Shown here: one piece after another, positions 7,276 through 14,859 of the stretch
How the letters are laid out: each line of letters begins with the position of its first letter
Numbering within the stretch: position 1 is the stretch's first letter
NCBI GenBank assembly: GCA_944326455.1
Contig: CALVEA010000020.1
Location: forward strand, 1-41,272
DNA length: 41,272 nucleotides
Direction of reading: 5' to 3'
From: Candidatus Gastranaerophilales bacterium
GTDB taxonomy: Bacteria > Cyanobacteriota > Vampirovibrionia > Gastranaerophilales > Gastranaerophilaceae
Notes under the pieces: generated by a model
The model's input: only the letters and a program-made list of their open reading frames with translations
Told to the model about the DNA's origin: nothing
The model's database searches: none
Position numbers and translations under genes: made by a program

Positions 7276-8286
7276 TTAACAAACCTGGTTTGTATGCATT
7301 CCCTTTGAATAATCTCTTATATTATTGAAGGTTACTTCCAGAAGATAGTGAACAGACTCCTTTGTGTCATAAGCTATATGAGGAGTTATGATTACATTGT
7401 CCATATCCAGAAGTTTCTGCGTAAGAAGTGCTGAAGCAATACATTTACCGTCAGAATCCCGAATCTCTTCTGCAAGATTATCATTATTAACCGCAAGATA
7501 CTCGCATTCAAGAACATCTAATGCTGCTCCTTTAACTTTCCCGCTTACGAGATTTTCATACAGCGCTGCAATATCCATTAACTCACCGCGAGCCGTATTG
7601 ATTATATAAACATCTTTTTTCATTTTATCAAACTCTTTAGATGAAATAAGATGATAAACCTCCGGGGTATACGGTATATGAAGCGTTATTATATCAGACT
7701 CTCTTAAAAGTTTATCTAAATCAACATATTCAACAAAATCGCTTACCGCCGGATTTTTCATATAAGTATTAACAAGAATTTTCATTCCAAAAAAATTAGC
7801 AGTCTTAGCAACAGCACTTCCTATTGCGCCGCAGCCTATAATACCTATTGTAAGATTTTGTAAAGTTCTGCCTTCATACAAAGCGGGATTTAGTTTACTT
7901 TCCCTCATTCCCAAATATGCAGGAAGAAGATTCCTTACAAGAGAAATTATAAGCCCGGTAGTATATTGAGCAACAGAAGCTTCTCCGTAATGTTCTACGT
8001 TAAACACCGCAATATTGTTTTTTGTACAATACATTAAATCAATATGATTATATCCTGTTGACCTTGTTGCAATTATTCTAAGATTTTTAAAACGTCCTAA
8101 AACTTCCGAAGTTAAGTTTGAAGAAACAAACACACATACAACATCCGTCTCTTTTAACTGTTCTTCCGTTAATTCACTGTCTTCATTCAAAGGTTCTCTT
8201 ATAAATGTTATATCAATATCTTTAAAATCTCTCGTCTCAAAAAATTCTTTTTCAGAATCTCTAAAGTCAAACAACAGCATTTTCAT
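7276..8286 (-). CDS. D-isomer-specific 2-hydroxyacid dehydrogenase (D-lactate dehydrogenase-like)
   Basis: 336 residues. NAD-dependent reduction of a 2-keto acid to the D-2-hydroxy acid, most plausibly pyruvate to D-lactate. The Rossmann motif is GIIGCGAIGSAVA, and the catalytic triad positions are Arg in NTARGE, Glu in LDVLECE and His in ITPHIAY. Length and the IATRSTGYNHID segment fit the LdhA group better than glycerate or phosphoglycerate dehydrogenases. GGAG lies nine bases before the ATG. In a fermenter this would recycle NADH; exact substrate is not certain. Confidence 0.88.
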   Translation of the reverse strand: MKMLLFDFRDSEKEFFETRDFKDIDITFIREPLNEDSELTEEQLKETDVVCVFVSSNLTSEVLGRFKNLRIIATRSTGYNHIDLMYCTKNNIAVFNVEHYGEASVAQYTTGLIISLVRNLLPAYLGMRESKLNPALYEGRTLQNLTIGIIGCGAIGSAVAKTANFFGMKILVNTYMKNPAVSDFVEYVDLDKLLRESDIITLHIPYTPEVYHLISSKEFDKMKKDVYIINTARGELMDIAALYENLVSGKVKGAALDVLECEYLAVNNDNLAEEIRDSDGKCIASALLTQKLLDMDNVIITPHIAYDTKESVHYLLEVTFNNIRDYSKGMHTNQVC

Positions 8287-8347
8287 CCGAACAATCTCCT
8301 TTTTTAATAAGATTATTCAAGATAAATAAAATTTAACCATTCAACAA

Positions 8348-8866
8348 TCAGACTATGCGAGAGAACAATTGCTGGTTTTGCAAATTACCCTTGTTAATTG
8401 CAAGAGAAACCGTATCATTTGCAGTACCAATAATATCCGCAGAAGCTCTAATCTGAGTCATTCTTGCATCATAACGTTCTTGTTTCAAAGATTTATATTC
8501 TTTTTTTTTGTCTGCATTTGTAATTTGAGATACGTTAGTAACCCCTAATGAATCAAACAAATTGTCAATTTTCTCTCGTGCCAGCTTGATACTGTCTTTG
8601 GCTGCGTACCACAATTGCTGAAAATGCTCTATCTTATTTTTATTTTCTTCGATTCTTTCATTATAATTAGCCACTTGTCTGTCATAATCAGATTCATAAT
8701 CCGTGTTCATACCAAACAAATCATTTTTATCTACGGTTATAATTTTACCGTCAACTTCTATCCTTAAGAAGTTTCCGGATTGGTTATGAGATACTATCTT
8801 GGCTTCTTGTCCGTTATAGTTTACCGTATCACCGTATTTAAAAGATATGTACTGATGATTAGACAC
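8348..8866 (-). CDS. Hypothetical protein with small beta domain and coiled coil
   Basis: 172 residues, starting at a GTG with AAGGAG nine bases upstream. Residues 5-50 look like a small SH3-like barrel (FKYGDTVNYNGQEAKIVSH and LRIEVDGKIITVDKNDLFG). Residues 58-130 are charged helix with coiled-coil character. There is no signal peptide and no known family. It is divergent from flagellin and shares a promoter-like motif with the coiled-coil gene at 3011, so a motility-related role is plausible but unproven. Confidence 0.75.
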   Translation of the reverse strand: MSNHQYISFKYGDTVNYNGQEAKIVSHNQSGNFLRIEVDGKIITVDKNDLFGMNTDYESDYDRQVANYNERIEENKNKIEHFQQLWYAAKDSIKLAREKIDNLFDSLGVTNVSQITNADKKKEYKSLKQERYDARMTQIRASADIIGTANDTVSLAINKGNLQNQQLFSRIV

Positions 8867-8884
8867 TTTTTATACTCCTTAGAT

Positions 8885-8920
8885 ATATAAAGTTTATTAT
8901 TGTCGAAAAATTGCCTTTTT
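8885..8920 (-). promoter_or_regulatory. Conserved promoter-like motif, copy 2
   Basis: On the minus strand AAAAAGGCAATTT (8920-8908), 14 bases, ACTTTATAT (8893-8885). Transcription would begin just before the AAGGAG of the GTG-starting gene at 8866, giving a very short leader. Confidence 0.65.
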
Positions 8921-9301
8921 TAATTAAGAAATATTAACTTATTTTAACATTTGTAAAAAAATCAAAAGAAACAGTTTACTTTTGTTATATAGTGTAGCAA
9001 TAATAATAGTGTAAGAAGTATATATCACAAATCTAATAAGTAAATACAAGGAATGTATGTTTTATTTCGTAGGCTGAGTATCTCAAAGGATGAGAAACAA
9101 AACTTACAGGTGTAGTCGTACAGGGAAACTTATTAAGATTAAGGATTAAAGAGTACATATCAATAGAGAGAGAATAAACGCCGGCACATAACCGGTTATA
9201 TGAGGCTGTCTTGCATAAGGTTCAGCCCCTATAGAGAGCTGTGCAAGGATGCGCAGAGAGTGTAAATAAAAGTACGTATCAAGAAAGGAGATCAAACAAC
9301 T
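8921..9301 (+). promoter_or_regulatory. Long structured leader upstream of flagellin
   Basis: There is no open reading frame of note in about 380 bases. The part from 9060 on contains several possible pairings: GCCGG (9180-9184) with CCGGT (9191-9195), GGCTG (9204-9208) with CAGCC (9223-9227), and CTTGCA (9210-9215) with TGCAAG (9242-9247). A repeated TACAGG occurs around 9105 and 9119. I find no sigma-28 site. A long 5' untranslated region with post-transcriptional control of flagellin is the simplest reading. Confidence 0.45.
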
Positions 9302-10318
9302 ATGCCACTCACAATCAACACAAACATTTCGTCATTAATCGCTCAGAGAAGCCTTTCAAACGCAACAAATTCTATGAACCAGGCTCTTGAAAGATTAACA
9401 ACAGGTTACAAAATTAACAATGCAAAAGACAACGCTGCAGGCTACTCAATTGCAGAGATGTGGGAAACACAATTAGGTTCATTAGATGTAGCAGCAGACA
9501 ACGCCGCAACAGGTATTGACCTTCTGACAACAGCAGAAGAAACTTATTCATTGTTGACAGACCACTTACAGAGAGTAAGAGACTTGACAGAACAAGCTGC
9601 TAACGGAACCTATGGTTCAGCATCATTAAAAGCAATTCAAGCAGAAATCAGTGCCAGATTGAATGAAATCAACCGTATTTCTGTAAACGGAGAATTCAAC
9701 GGTATTAAACTTATGGCTTACAATATGGACGGTACCGGTAATGAAGACGTTGGTATAACTGATGCCGGAATCAACCTTCAAGTAGGTTTGTATGCAGATT
9801 CAAACAGTGTTATTACACTTGATGTAGGATTGTTTGCAAACGCAAGCTTAAGCGGATTATTCTCAGAAATGGAAGGCACATCATCAACCGGCTTGGCATT
9901 AAGTGATTTAATTACCAATGCTGGCGGCGATATTAATGCCCTCGGTGATGAAGCTAATATTGAAGCCTTTGCTGCTGCATGTTCTGGTCTTGTATACAAT
10001 CCGGATGACGGAAGCTATGTAATGCAGACAAATGGAGACAGCGGACCTAAGGAAATGCTTGGTTTCATTGACGCCGCTATAGATGATATCTCATCAAGAG
10101 TAACCGCTATCGGTGCTGTACAAAACCGTCTTGAATCTGCTATATCAGCATTAGATGTACAATCAGAAAACCTTACATCATCACTTTCTACTCTTAGAGA
10201 TGCTGATGTTGCAGAAGAATCTTCTAACTACATCCAATCTCAAATCTTGCAGCAAGCTTCTGCTACACTGCTTTCAACAGCTAACCAGCTGCCTAGCATC
10301 GCATTGAACTTGGTTTAG
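9302..10318 (+). CDS. fliC: Flagellin
   Basis: 338 residues, a short flagellin. The filament subunit is exported by the flagellar type III system, so no signal peptide is expected. The N-terminal D0/D1 region runs from INTNISSLIAQRSLSNA to about residue 135, and the C-terminal D1/D0 region from about 255 (GAVQNRLESAISAL, then LRDADVAEESSNYIQSQILQQ). The variable middle is only about 120 residues. Residues 89-103 (LQRVRDLTEQAANGT) closely match the segment of other flagellins recognised by Toll-like receptor 5. The end SIALNLV differs from the common LSLL. AAGGAG lies 11 bases before the ATG. Confidence 0.97.
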   Translation: MPLTINTNISSLIAQRSLSNATNSMNQALERLTTGYKINNAKDNAAGYSIAEMWETQLGSLDVAADNAATGIDLLTTAEETYSLLTDHLQRVRDLTEQAANGTYGSASLKAIQAEISARLNEINRISVNGEFNGIKLMAYNMDGTGNEDVGITDAGINLQVGLYADSNSVITLDVGLFANASLSGLFSEMEGTSSTGLALSDLITNAGGDINALGDEANIEAFAAACSGLVYNPDDGSYVMQTNGDSGPKEMLGFIDAAIDDISSRVTAIGAVQNRLESAISALDVQSENLTSSLSTLRDADVAEESSNYIQSQILQQASATLLSTANQLPSIALNLV

Positions 10319-10382
10319 TATAGGATAGAACAATGAACAGACTAAGGATAAAATCTTGCAGGTTGTTTGATTAGGGATAATA

Positions 10383-10420
10383 AAATGGGGCGAAACAAAT
10401 TCATTTGTTTCGCCCCATTT
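10383..10420 (+). terminator. Strong terminator after flagellin
   Basis: 18-base complementary arms 10383-10400 and 10403-10420 around GGGGCGAAAC/GTTTCGCCCC. The A/T-rich outer arms give ATTT after the stem. It is almost symmetric and probably works in both directions. Confidence 0.85.
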
Positions 10421-10424
10421 ACTA

Positions 10425-10453
10425 ATTACATAGACAAATTTTTGTGATATCAT
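10425..10453 (+). promoter_or_regulatory. Candidate promoter for the polyprenyl synthetase gene
   Basis: TTACAT, about 16 bases, TATCAT, ending seven bases before the ATG at 10461. No Shine-Dalgarno sequence is present, so transcription may start at or next to the start codon (leaderless). Confidence 0.4.
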
Positions 10454-10460
10454 TGAACAG

Positions 10461-11261
10461 ATGAAAATTATAGAAAAAGAACTTAATACGGTTAAAGATT
10501 ACATAAAAAGAGACTTTGATGATCCTCTCAATAGCAATTCTCTTTTAAATTTCATAACAGGAGCATCCAAAAGGATTCGTTCCGCCCTTGCGATTCTTTA
10601 CCTTATGGCTCACGAAAGAGAAGTAACCGATGAAATTTATACTTTACTTGCAGCAGGAGAACTCATTCACGATTCATCTTTATTACAAGATGATATTTTA
10701 GATGATGCAGACAAAAGAAGAAACTCAACGACTATTGCAAAAGAATATTGCGCAAAAATTTCTATCCTTGCAAGTGACTATCTCTTGGCATCAGCAACAG
10801 AGAAACTTCTAGCATTAGACAATAAAGAAATCCTGGAAATCTTTAAGGATTGCTCAAAAAAAATGAGCACTGCTGAAATTAATCAATATTTCTTAAGAGG
10901 GCAAATTCCCTCCGAAGAAGAATATTTAGAAATCTGTAAAAATAAAACAGCGTCTCTCTTTGTCTCAATTTTCATGAGTGCTGCCATCCTAAGCGGACTT
11001 AACATCAATAATGCGGCAACATTTGCCGAAAAGTTCGGAATACTTTTTCAGATAAACAATGACCTGGAAGAAATTTCCGCAAAAGTTGATGCAAAGAATA
11101 AAATAACTACAGCTATTGGTATTTTCGGTGTTGAAAAAACTCAACTTTTATTAGATAATTATCGGGAAGAGATGAGAGATTTACTAAAAGAAATTTCCGA
11201 CAACTCTTATAAAAAAGCTCTGGAGGAGTTGATAGAAGTCTATGGACAAAGAAAAGTTTAA
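10461..11261 (+). CDS. Polyprenyl synthetase family protein (farnesyl/geranylgeranyl diphosphate synthase-like)
   Basis: 266 residues, at the short end of the family. It would condense isopentenyl diphosphate with allylic diphosphates. The first Asp-rich motif is intact (LLQDDILDDADKRR, Asp77/78/81), and the KT motif is present (NKTASLF, about 161). The second Asp-rich motif, usually FQIxDDxxD, reads FQINNDLEE (196-204), so two of the three metal-binding aspartates are replaced by Asn and Glu. The enzyme may still bind Mg through the remaining residues, or have altered product range or activity. The 3' end overlaps lepB by 20 bases, so the two are translationally linked. Confidence 0.85.
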   Translation: MKIIEKELNTVKDYIKRDFDDPLNSNSLLNFITGASKRIRSALAILYLMAHEREVTDEIYTLLAAGELIHDSSLLQDDILDDADKRRNSTTIAKEYCAKISILASDYLLASATEKLLALDNKEILEIFKDCSKKMSTAEINQYFLRGQIPSEEEYLEICKNKTASLFVSIFMSAAILSGLNINNAATFAEKFGILFQINNDLEEISAKVDAKNKITTAIGIFGVEKTQLLLDNYREEMRDLLKEISDNSYKKALEELIEVYGQRKV

Positions 11262-11892
11262 AGCCAGTTTCAAAGCTAATTTTAAAGAGACTGTTGATAC
11301 TATTGTTTTCGTAATAATCGCAGTTATAATAATAAGATTTTTTATTGCTGAACTCCGTTGGATTCCATCAGGGTCTATGAAACCAACCCTCGTTGAAGGA
11401 GACAGAATTGTTGTTGAAAAGCTCACAAAATTTCCTAATATATTAAAAGAACACAACTTTGAAAACACGCCAAGACGTGGAGATATAATGATATTTTACC
11501 CTCCATTTGTAAAACTAAAAACGACTCCTTGGGCAATATTCAGCAGACTTACAGGTTTTTTCTGCAAAGACGTAGCTTATATTAAACGAGTCATTGGTCT
11601 TCCGGGTGAGAAAATTGAAATTAAGCAGGGAAATAACGGTGCCTACAAAGTTTATATCAATGATAAACCGCTGGATGAAGAGTATATAATGAGCGAATAT
11701 GATTATCATAAATGTAAAGAAAATATGTTCTGCGGTCCTTTTATAATCCCGGAAAACAATTATTTCATGATGGGAGATAACCGAGGAAGCTCTCTTGACA
11801 GCAGATTTTGGGGTCCGCTTCCAAAAGAAAGATTTATAGGTCGTGCTGTTTTTGTATTTTGGCCTCTCAACCACATTAAAACTCTTAATTAA
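11242..11892 (+). CDS. lepB: Signal peptidase I
   Basis: 216 residues. Membrane-anchored serine protease that removes signal peptides on the outer face of the cytoplasmic membrane. One transmembrane helix spans about 20-37. The catalytic Ser45 lies in IPSGSMKPTL and the catalytic Lys115 in AYIKRVIGLPGE; the MGDNRGSSLDSRFWGPL box follows. GGAGGAG precedes the ATG by 13 bases, inside the end of the upstream gene. It would process the secreted proteins of this window. Confidence 0.95.
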   Translation: MDKEKFKASFKANFKETVDTIVFVIIAVIIIRFFIAELRWIPSGSMKPTLVEGDRIVVEKLTKFPNILKEHNFENTPRRGDIMIFYPPFVKLKTTPWAIFSRLTGFFCKDVAYIKRVIGLPGEKIEIKQGNNGAYKVYINDKPLDEEYIMSEYDYHKCKENMFCGPFIIPENNYFMMGDNRGSSLDSRFWGPLPKERFIGRAVFVFWPLNHIKTLN

Positions 11893-11968
11893 CAATGGAC
11901 TTGAAATTTAAAAATGTTTCAGTTATCATAAATCCAGTACAAAAGGCAGTAAAGGTGGTGAAAAAAGA

Positions 11969-12142
11969 ATGCCAGAAGTTAAAGTAGGCGAAAACGAAAG
12001 TATCGAAAGCGCTTTAAGAAGATTCAAAAAGAAAATCCAAAAAGCTGGAATCCTTTCTGAAGTAAAAAAACGCGAAAGATATGAAAAGCCTAGCGTAAAG
12101 AGAAAACGCAAATCTGAAGCAGCTCGCAAACGCAAGGTTTAA
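11969..12142 (+). CDS. rpsU: Small ribosomal subunit protein bS21
   Basis: 57 residues, [19 protein letters not shown] with a very basic C-terminal half ([16 protein letters not shown]). This is the typical N-terminus and length of bS21, a late-binding 30S subunit protein that contacts the anti-Shine-Dalgarno region. AAGGTGGTG precedes the ATG. It sits between lepB and tRNA-Cys and is followed by its own strong terminator. Confidence 0.95.
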   Translation: MPEVKVGENESIESALRRFKKKIQKAGILSEVKKRERYEKPSVKRKRKSEAARKRKV

Positions 12143-12156
12143 TATAGATTTTATGC

Positions 12157-12189
12157 AAAAAGGCGGTTCATAAAATGAACCGCCTTTTT
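12157..12189 (+). terminator. Terminator after rpsU
   Basis: Perfect 14-base arms, AAAAAGGCGGTTCA (12157-12170) and TGAACCGCCTTTTT (12176-12189), with a TAAAA loop. Confidence 0.92.
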
Positions 12190-12263
12190 GTTATATAACT
12201 AATCGGCTATATTTCCCCTTAACTACTTGAAAAAGATATATGTTTATCTTATTATACTCCTAT

Positions 12264-12334
12264 GGCGACATGGCCAAGTGGTAAGGCAGAAGCCTGCAAA
12301 GCTTTTACCCCCGGTTCGAATCCGGGTGTCGCCT
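12264..12334 (+). tRNA. tRNA-Cys (GCA)
   Basis: 71 bases. Acceptor GGCGACA pairs with TGTCGCC. The D stem is GCC/GGC, and the anticodon stem GAAGC/GCTTT carries loop CTGCAAA with anticodon GCA. The T arm is CCCGG-TTCGAAT-CCGGG, and the discriminator is T73 as expected for tRNA-Cys. CCA is not encoded; a T-rich run follows directly. Confidence 0.95.
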
Positions 12335-12373
12335 TTTTATTTTACATAAAATCCAAGAATCACAAATTTAATT

Positions 12374-13759
12374 ATGGAAAATACGGAGTTAAAGAATCTT
12401 TGGGAGCAAATAAAGTCGGAACTGATAAAAGTTCTTCCGGAAAGTGCGCATCCTTGGATATATCCTCTTGAAGTTTCCGGTTATGATAAGGGTGTGTTAA
12501 CTGTTGTCACCGGACAAATGATGGGAAGAGATTTGCTGCGGAAAAATCATTACCAGCAAATTGTTGACGTTATCAAGAAAGTTACACACAATCAAACAGC
12601 TGATTTCGTCATTATATACGACGAAAAAGCCGCAAAAAGTTTAAAAAAAGAGAACGAAAAATTTCAGAAAAAAATTACTGAAAGCAAACTAAAAGAGCAG
12701 GCTATGGAAAATCTTTCCAACATGCAATCTGCCTCAAATTTAAATCTTAAATATAAGTTTGAAAACTTTGTTGTAGGTAAAAGCAACGAATTTGCGTATA
12801 AAGTTGCTATGGCTGTTGCTCAAAACCCTGCTAAAAAGTATAATCCTTTGTTTATTTATGGAAATGCCGGACTTGGAAAAACTCATTTAATGCAAGCAAT
12901 TGGTCATTACACAATCTTTAACAAACCAAAACTTAAGGTTAAATATACAAAGACGGAAGATTATGTAAACGACTTTATCTCTAATAGCAGAAATTCCAAG
13001 GACACTATTGAAAACATGTCCAAATTTAATAAAAAGTATACGAACATCGACATAATTCTTATTGATGATATACAGTTTATTGAGTCAAAAAATAAGACCA
13101 TGTCGCAAATGCAGCATACATTTGACAGTTTGTATAATAAAGGCAAGCAAATTGTTATAACGTCAGATAGGATTCCTAAAGATATTCCAACTCTAACCGC
13201 TGCGCTTTGTTCGAGGTTTGAAATGGGCTTGATGGTTGAACTTACACCGCCGGATTTGGAAACAAGAATTGAAATCATTCGAAAACTTGCTATAGATAAT
13301 GACTTAAAATACACAGAAGAAGCAATTAAATATATAGCAATGAATTATGACAAAAATGTAAGGGAACTTGAAGGTGCCTTTAATAAAGTCTCTGCTTATG
13401 CTGAAATTACAAATAAACCTCTTGATATTAATTTGGCAAGAGATGTACTTAAATGCACTGAATTTTCAGAAGAAATCAGTTTAGATAAAATCACCAACGT
13501 TACGGCGGAATATTTTGAAGTAGATCTTAGCGATATAAAAGGAACTGCAAGAGGTCAGAAAGTTTCTCTTGCAAGACATTTGGCTATATATTTGGCAAGA
13601 GAAATTACCGGAAAAAGTTTTGTCAGTATTGCAGAATATTACAACAAAAAACACACCACAATTATGTTTGCCCACGACAAAATAAAAAAAGAACTTCCGT
13701 TAAAACGAGATTTGGCAGAAGCTGTCAGAGAAATTAAACAAGTGTTGAAAGTTATATAG
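12374..13759 (+). CDS. dnaA: Chromosomal replication initiator DnaA
   Basis: 461 residues. The AAA+ initiator binds DnaA boxes and opens the origin. Domain I covers about 1-85, and a Lys-rich linker follows. Walker A GNAGLGKT is at 163-170, Walker B IILIDDIQ at about 227-234, and the arginine-containing sensor region is CSRFEMGL. The domain IV helix-turn-helix has RGQKVSLARHLAIYLAR and KKHTTIMFAHDKI. No Shine-Dalgarno sequence is visible before the ATG. dnaN is not adjacent and I see no DnaA-box cluster nearby, as is common in cyanobacteria, so the origin need not be here. Confidence 0.97.
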   Translation: MENTELKNLWEQIKSELIKVLPESAHPWIYPLEVSGYDKGVLTVVTGQMMGRDLLRKNHYQQIVDVIKKVTHNQTADFVIIYDEKAAKSLKKENEKFQKKITESKLKEQAMENLSNMQSASNLNLKYKFENFVVGKSNEFAYKVAMAVAQNPAKKYNPLFIYGNAGLGKTHLMQAIGHYTIFNKPKLKVKYTKTEDYVNDFISNSRNSKDTIENMSKFNKKYTNIDIILIDDIQFIESKNKTMSQMQHTFDSLYNKGKQIVITSDRIPKDIPTLTAALCSRFEMGLMVELTPPDLETRIEIIRKLAIDNDLKYTEEAIKYIAMNYDKNVRELEGAFNKVSAYAEITNKPLDINLARDVLKCTEFSEEISLDKITNVTAEYFEVDLSDIKGTARGQKVSLARHLAIYLAREITGKSFVSIAEYYNKKHTTIMFAHDKIKKELPLKRDLAEAVREIKQVLKVI

Positions 13760-13827
13760 CCTAATTTGGCACTCGCCATAATAAAAATTTTGTGCTAATT
13801 AATATTATGAGGAGATTCATAATAATT

Positions 13828-14859
13828 ATGCTTGATAATATAAAACATCTCTTGAGCTTAAAATCTGTTGACAAAAATATCGCAGAAAACAATTTTGACC
13901 TAGCTCTTGAGAAACTAAACTCTTTGATTAAAGAAGGTTATAACCCTGCTGTGACCTTTTTAAAAAGAGGTAAATTGTGCAAAAAACTTCTTATGCTTAA
14001 TGAAGCATATTCAGATTTTACGTATATAATCGGAAATTGTGCCGATAAAAAAGCTGCTTACTATGAAAGACTCAAGCTCAATTTTGAAATAACCAATTAT
14101 AAGGGAGCATTACTGGATGCTGAAACAATTTTAGGCTGGGACCCTGATAATTTTGAAGTCAAAAAATATAAATTTCTCTCACTTGTATACTCCGGTGAGA
14201 ATGAAATTGCAAAAGAATACATATTAAATTTATTTGGTCATAATAAATTTAAAACACTACATTTTATATTCAATGAATCAGCGCTTATCTTGGCAAATGA
14301 TGAATATTCCAACGGGCTGAAACTCTTGGACATTATTGAGTTAATTGATAAAAACAACCCTGTTAAACTCCTTAAAGAAGCTACTGTATACGGATTAGCA
14401 GGAGAAAAAGAAAAGGAAGCCGAAATTCTAAAAAAGATTGATAACACATTCCCAAAATATTTTATTACACATTTTAAATTTTACGATATGTATCAAGAAA
14501 AAGATTTGCTTGAAATTTGTTTCCTTCTTGAACTGGCAGTTTTTGATAAACAAAACTTCTTTTCTTATTTTATGAAAATACTGGAAGGTTATAAAAATCA
14601 TATTGAAGGTCATATCATTGATTCAAAAGAATGCTTTGAAAAAGCAATAGAGATAAATCCTAAAAAACCGGAAGCTTACGTTTTGCTCGCACAAACTTTG
14701 CAGCTCATTTCCGGTTATGATAACCCGCAATTCAAAAAGGCTGCAGAAGATAACTACAAAAAAGCTCTTGAAATATATTCAAATGCAAACCTGGCTGTCA
14801 AGGCAGAAGATATGAAGCGTCAAATTAAGCACCTTAACTCAAGTATTGTTTTAAAGTAA
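13828..14859 (+). CDS. TPR-like repeat protein
   Basis: 343 residues from the ATG at 13828, preceded by GAGGAGA; earlier GTG and ATG codons at 13792 and 13807 overlap that ribosome-binding site. The protein is almost all helical, with tetratricopeptide-type units such as NNFDLALEKLNSLIKEGYNP, CFEKAIEINPKKPEAYVLLAQ and NYKKALEIYSNAN. No catalytic domain and no signal peptide are seen. It is probably a protein-interaction scaffold. It follows dnaA by about 70 bases and overlaps the convergent nadE by nine. Confidence 0.75.
   Translation: MLDNIKHLLSLKSVDKNIAENNFDLALEKLNSLIKEGYNPAVTFLKRGKLCKKLLMLNEAYSDFTYIIGNCADKKAAYYERLKLNFEITNYKGALLDAETILGWDPDNFEVKKYKFLSLVYSGENEIAKEYILNLFGHNKFKTLHFIFNESALILANDEYSNGLKLLDIIELIDKNNPVKLLKEATVYGLAGEKEKEAEILKKIDNTFPKYFITHFKFYDMYQEKDLLEICFLLELAVFDKQNFFSYFMKILEGYKNHIEGHIIDSKECFEKAIEINPKKPEAYVLLAQTLQLISGYDNPQFKKAAEDNYKKALEIYSNANLAVKAEDMKRQIKHLNSSIVLK

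Noticed and set aside
8881..8915. Sigma-28 site near flagellin (TAAAGTTT ... GTCGAAAA)
   Set aside because: The spacing is six instead of eleven bases, and the sequence coincides with the other conserved promoter-like motif on the minus strand.
12143..12373. Replication origin next to dnaA
   Set aside because: I see no cluster of TTATCCACA-like boxes or AT-rich unwinding array, and dnaN is not adjacent.
12262..12471. Open reading frame MATWPSGKAEACKAFTPGSNPG...
   Set aside because: It is a translation of the tRNA-Cys gene and of the out-of-frame start of dnaA; no independent support.
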